Below are positions 57,972 to 64,000 of a stretch of DNA of 64,000 nucleotides, in pieces. The notes under the pieces are model-generated. The model was not told the DNA's origin. It saw only the letters and a program-made list of their open reading frames with translations, and did no database searches. The stretch lies in the NCBI RefSeq assembly GCF_014268935.2, contig NZ_JABWRJ020000001.1:1922001-1986000 (forward strand), in the 5' to 3' direction. Position numbers and translations under genes: made by a program. Numbering within the stretch: the first letter of the stretch is position 1; each line of letters starts with the position of its first letter. This DNA comes from Pseudomonas peradeniyensis (GTDB lineage Bacteria > Pseudomonadota > Gammaproteobacteria > Pseudomonadales > Pseudomonadaceae).

Positions 57972-58781
57972 TCAGATATGCAGGATGAATTCGCGGACCA
58001 GCTTGCTGCCGAAATAGGCCAGCATCAGCAGGCAGAAGCCGGCCAGGGTCCAGCGGATCGCCTTGTGACCGCGCCAGCCAAGGCGTGTGCGGCCCCACAG
58101 CAGCACGCTGAACACGATCCAGGCCACGCAGGCCAGCAGGGTCTTGTGCACCAGGTGCTGGGCGAACAGGTTATCGAGGAACAGCCAGCCGGAGATCAGC
58201 GACAGCGACAGCAGCACCCAGCCGGCCCAGAGGAAGCCGAACAGCAGGCTTTCCATGGTCTGCAGCGGCGGGAAGTTGCGGATCAGCCCGGACGGATGCT
58301 TGTGCTTGAGCTGGTGGTCCTGCAGCAACAGCAGCAGGGCCTGGAACACGGCGATGGTGAACAGGCCGTAGGCCAGGATCGACAGCAGGATATGCGCGAG
58401 GATGCCGGGCTCTTCGTTGATCAGCGGCACCGTGCCGGGCGGGGCGAACTGGGCCAGCAGCGCGGTCACCGCGCCGAGCGGGAACAGCAGCACCAGCAGG
58501 TTCTCCACCGGGATGCTCAGGCAGGCGAGCAGGGTCAGGCCGATCACCGCCACGGCGATCAGGCTGGCGGCGCTGAAAAAGTCCAGGCTTAGGCCCAGGG
58601 GCGTGATCAGCTGGAAGAACAGGGCGCCGCCCTGGGCGACCACCGCCAGCGTGCCGAGCAGGCCCAGCAGCCGTTTGTCGGCGCGGGCGCCACGGGCCAG
58701 TCCGGTGGCCTGGTAGACGGTCGCGGCCAGATAAAGGAAGGCGGCGAGCAGATTGGGGATGAGGCTGGGTGAAGAGAACAT
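57972..58781 (-). CDS. CcsA/YpjD-like cytochrome c assembly-domain membrane protein
   Basis: A 269-residue integral membrane protein with about eight hydrophobic segments and conserved histidines in AHILLSILAYG and LVHKTLLACVAWIVF, as in the YpjD branch of the CcsA/CcmC haem-handling family. It lacks a strict WWD tryptophan motif, so direct cytochrome c assembly is unproven. The start at 58781 (MFSSPSLIPN). Divergent from ffh. Confidence 0.85.
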   Translation of the reverse strand: MFSSPSLIPNLLAAFLYLAATVYQATGLARGARADKRLLGLLGTLAVVAQGGALFFQLITPLGLSLDFFSAASLIAVAVIGLTLLACLSIPVENLLVLLFPLGAVTALLAQFAPPGTVPLINEEPGILAHILLSILAYGLFTIAVFQALLLLLQDHQLKHKHPSGLIRNFPPLQTMESLLFGFLWAGWVLLSLSLISGWLFLDNLFAQHLVHKTLLACVAWIVFSVLLWGRTRLGWRGHKAIRWTLAGFCLLMLAYFGSKLVREFILHI

Positions 58782-58999
58782 AAGTCCTGGCAGGCAAGCC
58801 CTAAAGGGACGGAGTTTGGCATAGATCGCGGTGGGCAAGGAAGACTGCGTATCAATCGCGGGGCAAGCCGATGGTCCCGAGCGAGGTGTGCGCAGGAAGC
58901 AGTCTCCGCTATAATCGCCGCCTTGCTCTGCCCGGCGCGTGTACATGTTCACCTGGGCATCTGAAAAACCTCGGCTCCACTGGGCCTGAAAGGATCACC

Positions 59000-60376
<1,377 letters not shown>

Positions 60377-60384
60377 AAGAATCC

Positions 60385-60414
60385 GGTGGGCTTCCTTATA
60401 TGAGGAAGCCCGCC
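60385..60414 (+). terminator. Hairpin after ffh, poor U-tract
   Basis: GGTGGGCTTCCT pairs with AGGAAGCCCGCC (60385-60396, 60403-60414) around TATATG, 12 bp with one G-U. No T-run follows, so it may be a weak or factor-dependent terminator, or transcript stabiliser. Confidence 0.4.
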
Positions 60415-60505
60415 AGACCCCCGCTACGGCGGGACCATGGCCACCGCGAGGTGGCCCAAACCGGCAGAACTGAGCGGCAGGCCCCGGCATTGCCGAAAAA
60501 GGCAT

Positions 60506-60534
60506 TTGCAAATGTCCGTGTATTCCCCGAGAAT
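60506..60534 (+). promoter_or_regulatory. Candidate promoter of the rpsP operon
   Basis: TTGCAA (60506-60511), a 17-bp spacer and GAGAAT (60529-60534) lie 75 bp before the rpsP start, after the ffh hairpin. Matches are 4 of 6 for each hexamer, so this is suggestive only. Confidence 0.45.
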
Positions 60535-60608
60535 ATGCGGCCTTTTGGGCACCCGTGTGCCCATTGGGCATTCAGTTTTGCAGCACCGACTATAGGAACG
60601 ATGTTCAC

Positions 60609-60860
60609 ATGGTAACCATTCGTCTGGCCCGTGGCGGCTCGAAAAAGCGCCCATTCTACCACCTGACCGTGACCAACTCGCGTAACGCCCGTGACGGCCG
60701 TTTCGTTGAGCGCGTTGGCTTCTTCAACCCGATCGCATCGGGCGCCGAAGTCAAGCTGTCGGTCAACCAAGAGCGCGTCACCTACTGGCTGAGCCAGGGC
60801 GCACAGCCGTCTGAGCGCGTTGCTCAGCTGCTGAAGGAAGCTGCCAAGGCTGCAGCCTGA
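60609..60860 (+). CDS. rpsP: 30S ribosomal protein bS16
   Basis: 83 residues, starting [19 protein letters not shown], the standard bS16 N-terminus, with NPIASG and QPSERV conserved. Begins the rpsP-rimM-trmD-rplS operon; rimM starts 5 bp after its stop. Confidence 0.97.
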   Translation: MVTIRLARGGSKKRPFYHLTVTNSRNARDGRFVERVGFFNPIASGAEVKLSVNQERVTYWLSQGAQPSERVAQLLKEAAKAAA

Positions 60861-60865
60861 GCAGT

Positions 60866-61402
60866 ATGAACGCGACGCCAGAAAAGGCTGATGACCTCAT
60901 CGTCGTTGGCAAGATTTTTTCGGTTCACGGCGTTCGCGGCGAGGTGAAGGTGTATTCCTTTACCGATCCGATTGAAAACCTGTTGGATTACCCGCGCTGG
61001 ACGCTCAAGCACGAAGGCAAGGTAAAACAGGTCGAGCTGGTCAGCGGTCGTGGCTCCCAGAAGGGCCTGGTCGTGAAACTCAAAGGCCTCGATGATCGTG
61101 ATGAAGCCCGTCTTCTGAGCGGTTACGAAATCTGCATCCCGCGGAGCCTTTTGCCCAACCTGGCAGCCGACGAGTACTACTGGTACCAGTTGGTGGGCCT
61201 GAAGGTCATCAATCAGGACGAACAACTGTTCGGCAAGATCGATCACCTGTTGGAGACCGGCGCGAACGATGTAATGGTGGTCAAGCCCTGCGCAGGCAGC
61301 CTGGATGATCGCGAGCGTCTGTTGCCCTATACCGGGCAATGCGTGCTGGCAATCGACCTGGAAGCAGGCGTGATGCGGGTTGAGTGGGACGCGGACTTCT
61401 AG
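60866..61402 (+). CDS. rimM: Ribosome maturation factor RimM
   Basis: A 178-residue 16S rRNA-processing factor that binds bS19 in 30S assembly. N-terminal beta-barrel (VVGKIFSVHGVRGEVKV) and C-terminal PRC barrel (YYWYQLVGLKVINQD, LLPYTGQCVLAIDLEAGVM). Separated by 5 and 3 bp from its operon neighbours. Confidence 0.96.
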   Translation: MNATPEKADDLIVVGKIFSVHGVRGEVKVYSFTDPIENLLDYPRWTLKHEGKVKQVELVSGRGSQKGLVVKLKGLDDRDEARLLSGYEICIPRSLLPNLAADEYYWYQLVGLKVINQDEQLFGKIDHLLETGANDVMVVKPCAGSLDDRERLLPYTGQCVLAIDLEAGVMRVEWDADF

Positions 61403-61405
61403 ACG

Positions 61406-62158
61406 ATGGGTAACCTTCGCGTAGACGTCATCACGTTGTTCCCCGAGATGTTCTCGGCCATCACGGAGTACGGCATTACCAGCCGCGCGGTGAAACAGGG
61501 GTTGCTGCAAGTGACCTGCTGGAACCCGCGGGACTACACCACAGATCGCCACCACACCGTGGATGATCGGCCGTTTGGCGGTGGTCCGGGCATGGTGATG
61601 AAGATCAAGCCTCTGGAAGACGCCCTGGTTAGCGCCAGGCAGGCAACCGGAGCATCGGCAAAGGTGATCTACCTTTCGCCACAAGGCCGCAAGCTGACCC
61701 AGCAGGCGGTCAAAGGCCTGGCCGAACAGGAATCGTTGATCCTGATCGCCGGTCGTTATGAAGGCATCGACGAGCGCTTTATCGAGGCTCATGTCGATGA
61801 GGAGTGGTCGATTGGCGACTATGTGCTTTCCGGTGGCGAGCTGCCGGCCATGGTACTGATCGATGCGGTTACACGGCTGCTGCCCGGAGCTTTAGGGCAT
61901 GTGGACTCGGCGGAGGAAGACTCTTTCACCGACGGTCTGCTGGATTGCCCGCACTACACCCGACCTGAGGTGTATGCGGATCAGCGTGTTCCCGACGTGT
62001 TGCTAAGTGGCAACCATGCACATATCCGGCGTTGGCGGATGAAGCAGTCCCTTGGTAGGACCTTCGAACGACGCGCCGATCTTCTGGAAAGTCGCTCGCT
62101 TTCTGGAGAAGAGAAGAAGCTGCTCGAGGAATACATCCGCGAGCGGGACGATAGTTAA
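61406..62158 (+). CDS. trmD: tRNA (guanine37-N1)-methyltransferase
   Basis: A 250-residue SPOUT enzyme that makes m1G37. Knot motifs [23 protein letters not shown] and the [15 protein letters not shown] active-site loop are intact. The region downstream to rplS is 42 bp. Confidence 0.97.
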   Translation: MGNLRVDVITLFPEMFSAITEYGITSRAVKQGLLQVTCWNPRDYTTDRHHTVDDRPFGGGPGMVMKIKPLEDALVSARQATGASAKVIYLSPQGRKLTQQAVKGLAEQESLILIAGRYEGIDERFIEAHVDEEWSIGDYVLSGGELPAMVLIDAVTRLLPGALGHVDSAEEDSFTDGLLDCPHYTRPEVYADQRVPDVLLSGNHAHIRRWRMKQSLGRTFERRADLLESRSLSGEEKKLLEEYIRERDDS

Positions 62159-62200
62159 ACGTATCGATGGTGGATCAAGTATCCATCTTAGGAGCACAGC

Positions 62201-62551
62201 ATGACCAACAAGATCATCCAGCAGCTCGAAGCCGAGCAGATGAGCAAAGAGATCCCGACCTTCGCACCAGGCGACACCGTTGTCGTTCAGGTTAAAGTGA
62301 AGGAAGGCGACCGCTCGCGTCTGCAGGCGTTCGAAGGCGTCGTTATCGCCAAGCGTAACCGCGGTCTGAACAGCGCCTTCACCGTGCGCAAGATCTCCAG
62401 CGGCGTTGGCGTAGAGCGTACCTTCCAGACCTACAGCCCGCAGATCGACAGCCTGGCCGTGAAACGTCGTGGTGACGTGCGTAAAGCCAAGCTGTACTAC
62501 CTGCGCGACCTGTCCGGCAAAGCCGCTCGCATCAAGGAAAAACTGTCCTGA
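62201..62551 (+). CDS. rplS: 50S ribosomal protein bL19
   Basis: 116 residues, starting [19 protein letters not shown] and containing the conserved [21 protein letters not shown] and VGVERTFQ segments. SD AGGAG lies upstream. Last gene of the operon, followed by a terminator. Confidence 0.97.
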   Translation: MTNKIIQQLEAEQMSKEIPTFAPGDTVVVQVKVKEGDRSRLQAFEGVVIAKRNRGLNSAFTVRKISSGVGVERTFQTYSPQIDSLAVKRRGDVRKAKLYYLRDLSGKAARIKEKLS

Positions 62552-62587
62552 GTACAGTTTGCCTGGCGGCCTAGGCCGCCTTGCGAG

Positions 62588-62615
62588 AAAAAAGCAGCCT
62601 TCGGGCTGCTTTTTT
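62588..62615 (+). terminator. Intrinsic terminator of the rpsP-rplS operon
   Basis: An AAAAA run leads into AGCAGCC, a TTCG tetraloop, GGCTGCT, then TTTTT. The stable UUCG loop and flanking A/T runs make this a classic bidirectional-type terminator. A second palindrome (GGCGGCCTAGGCCGCC, 62565-62580) lies just upstream. Confidence 0.92.
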
Positions 62616-62651
62616 GCTTTCTGCAACCCGACCTTGCGATGTGACCCGAAG

Positions 62652-63059
62652 ATGACCACCCGAGACCAGGAAATCCAGCGCCGCACCGAGCTGTCGGTGA
62701 CCCGCGTGACCAAGGCGGTGTTCCCCAACACCACCAACCACCACAACACCCTGTTCGGCGGCACCGCCCTGGCGTGGATGGACGAAGTGTCGTTCATCGC
62801 CGCCACCCGGTTCTGCCGGTTGCCGCTGGTGACCGTGTCCACCGATCGTATCGATTTCAAGCACCCGATCCCGGCCGGTTCGATCGTCGAGCTGGTGGGC
62901 ACGGTGATCAAGGTCGGCAACACCAGCCTGCAGGTGCAGGTGGATGTGTTCGTCGAGAACATGTACCTCGATGGCCGCGAGCAGGCGATCCATGGCGTGT
63001 TCAGCTTTGTCGCCATCGATGAGGACAAGCGCCCGGTGCCGGTGCTGCCGTTGGCCTGA
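62652..63059 (+). CDS. Hotdog-fold acyl-CoA thioesterase (YciA/BFIT type)
   Basis: 135 residues. The motif NHHNTLFGGTALAWMDEVSFIAA carries the catalytic Asp of the YciA-like acyl-CoA hydrolases, followed by VSTDRIDFKHPI. Probably hydrolyses medium- to long-chain acyl-CoA; exact chain length unknown. The start at 62652 follows the operon terminator by 36 bp. Confidence 0.9.
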   Translation: MTTRDQEIQRRTELSVTRVTKAVFPNTTNHHNTLFGGTALAWMDEVSFIAATRFCRLPLVTVSTDRIDFKHPIPAGSIVELVGTVIKVGNTSLQVQVDVFVENMYLDGREQAIHGVFSFVAIDEDKRPVPVLPLA

Positions 63060-63085
63060 TTGCCCTCGCGTTGGTTTGACGCGTT

Positions 63086-63164
63086 CCTGTAGGAGCGGCT
63101 TCAGCCGCGATCACCCGCAACGCGGGTGCCAGGCATTCATCGCGGCTAAAGCCGCTTCTGCAGG
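63086..63164. repeat. REP inverted pair between thioesterase and antiporter genes
   Basis: Imperfect arms 63086-63111 and 63139-63164 of the CCTGTAGGAGCGGC subtype, with an inner ACCCGC/GCGGGT palindrome. They abut the antiporter stop codon and lie between convergent genes. Confidence 0.8.
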
Positions 63165-64000
63165 TCAATGCGCCACAGGCTGCTCGGTTAGCTCCGGCTC
63201 CACCAGTGCCACCAATGTCCATCCAGGCTGCGGCTTGAGCGGATTGTCCGGGCTGGCCACATGCACCCAGCCTTGCCCGTCCCGGGCGAACAGCAGCGTG
63301 GCCCGCAGGCCATGCAGTTGCTGGTAATCGCTCCAGCCGAAGGCCTCGGTCAGCGTGGTGCTGTACAGCTCGGCACCCTGGTGCAGCAGCTTGGCCAGCT
63401 GTCCATAGGTCATCGGGCTCGACCCGAGCAATTGCCCGCGATGCTCCTCGCTGGCCCGGTGCTTGTCGCTGCGCTGTTTTTCCAGGCCGCTGGCCAGCAC
63501 GAACAATCGGGCCTGGCCGAAGTCATGGCGAAAACGCGCACAGGCCAGGGCATTGAGCTCGCCCGCCGGTGACAGCCCCAGCAGATGGCCCAGGCCGACC
63601 AGGTCGAGGTGGGCGTCGGCGTGCTGCGAGGCAGGGTTGCCGAAGTAGGTCGGCAGGTTGTCCATGCGCGCGGCGCGGATGTTCTCCCAGCTCGAGTCGG
63701 TCAGCAGCACCCGACAGCCCAGTTGCTGCAGGGCCTTGGCGACTGCCCGCGCAGGCGGGTTGGCGCCGACCACGAGGAACCCGCTCGGCGCCGGCTCCGC
63801 CACCTTCAACAGGCGGGCCAAAGGCCTGGCGGTGGCGCTTTGCAGCACCACGGTGCCGATGATCACAGCGAAGGTCAGCGGCACCAGCAGCAGCGCGCCG
63901 TCGTGCCCGGCCTGGTCCAGGCGAATGGCGAAGATCGCCGACACGGCCGCCGCCACGATGCCCCGTGGCGCGATCCAGGCCAGCAATGCCCGTTCCCGCC
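63165..64000 (-). CDS. Cation/proton antiporter (CPA1/NhaP-type), C-terminal part
   Basis: The frame stays open to the window edge, so the start lies beyond base 64000. It begins within RERALLAWIAPRGIVAAAVSAIFA, the TM10-11 signature of the NhaP/YjcE CPA1 antiporters, followed by one more membrane segment and a cytoplasmic tail with a degenerate nucleotide-binding-like VVGANPPARAVAKAL (TrkA-N/RCK-like). No TrkA-C match is claimed. Ion specificity cannot be read. Confidence 0.85.
   Translation of the reverse strand, partial: RERALLAWIAPRGIVAAAVSAIFAIRLDQAGHDGALLLVPLTFAVIIGTVVLQSATARPLARLLKVAEPAPSGFLVVGANPPARAVAKALQQLGCRVLLTDSSWENIRAARMDNLPTYFGNPASQHADAHLDLVGLGHLLGLSPAGELNALACARFRHDFGQARLFVLASGLEKQRSDKHRASEEHRGQLLGSSPMTYGQLAKLLHQGAELYSTTLTEAFGWSDYQQLHGLRATLLFARDGQGWVHVASPDNPLKPQPGWTLVALVEPELTEQPVAH

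Overview
The window is chromosomal DNA of a fluorescent pseudomonad, most likely the Pseudomonas putida group. This rests on high G+C coding bias, conserved P. putida neighbourhoods (guaB-guaA, cumA-tadA, mltF-purL, ffh/rpsP-rimM-trmD-rplS), and repeated P. putida-type REP palindromes (core GGGAGCGGGCTTGCCCCGCG). A complete GlcNAc phosphotransferase operon argues for a relative of KT2440 rather than KT2440 itself, which as far as I recall lacks one. Identifications come from reading the translations; no database search was run.

Layout. 1-4.4 kb: end of a TauE/SafE permease, a small CxxC protein, then guaB-guaA with a strong promoter and a 20-bp perfect terminator stem. 4.4-10 kb: a type Va autotransporter, a lipoprotein alpha/beta hydrolase, the multicopper oxidase cumA and tadA. 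10-14.2 kb: an A+T-rich three-gene island between the convergent ends of tadA and mltF. It encodes a methyltransferase-like protein, a compact SF1 helicase and a 736-residue protein ending in an AlkB-type 2OG-Fe(II) oxygenase. This is the best candidate here for an undescribed system. 14.2-20.3 kb: mltF, purL and a NIF3/YqfO-like protein. 20.3-27.5 kb: the nag operon (nagR-nagA-SIS deaminase-EIIA/HPr/EI-nagE) with three 11-bp tandem operator-like repeats. 27.5-28.7 kb: a 62-bp perfect inverted repeat, then a DUF6124/DUF3077-like gene pair behind a leader with mutually exclusive hairpins.

28.7-44.5 kb is a phosphate-linked export region: tatCBA, gspK, a PhoX-family phosphatase (uxpB-like), a SoxB/5'-nucleotidase-like lipoprotein (uxpA-like) and gspCDEFGHIJLMN. 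PHO-box-like sites precede tatA and uxpA. The inferred logic is that phosphate starvation induces a Tat pathway, a Tat-exported phosphatase and the type II machine that moves it across the outer membrane. Two oddities stand out: gspH begins inside a REP palindrome, and UxpA appears to have lost the metal ligands of its fold.

44.5-64 kb: a two-partner secretion pair (tpsA-tpsB) without an evident toxin tip, an L,D-transpeptidase, two Nudix hydrolases, a gamma-carbonic anhydrase-like protein, DUF1289, a VUT-family membrane protein, purT, an MHS-type MFS transporter, a CorC/HlyC CBS protein, a CcsA/YpjD-like protein, ffh, the rpsP-rimM-trmD-rplS operon, a hotdog thioesterase and the C-terminal part of a cation/proton antiporter cut by the window end. 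No rRNA, tRNA, CRISPR array, transposase or prophage was seen.
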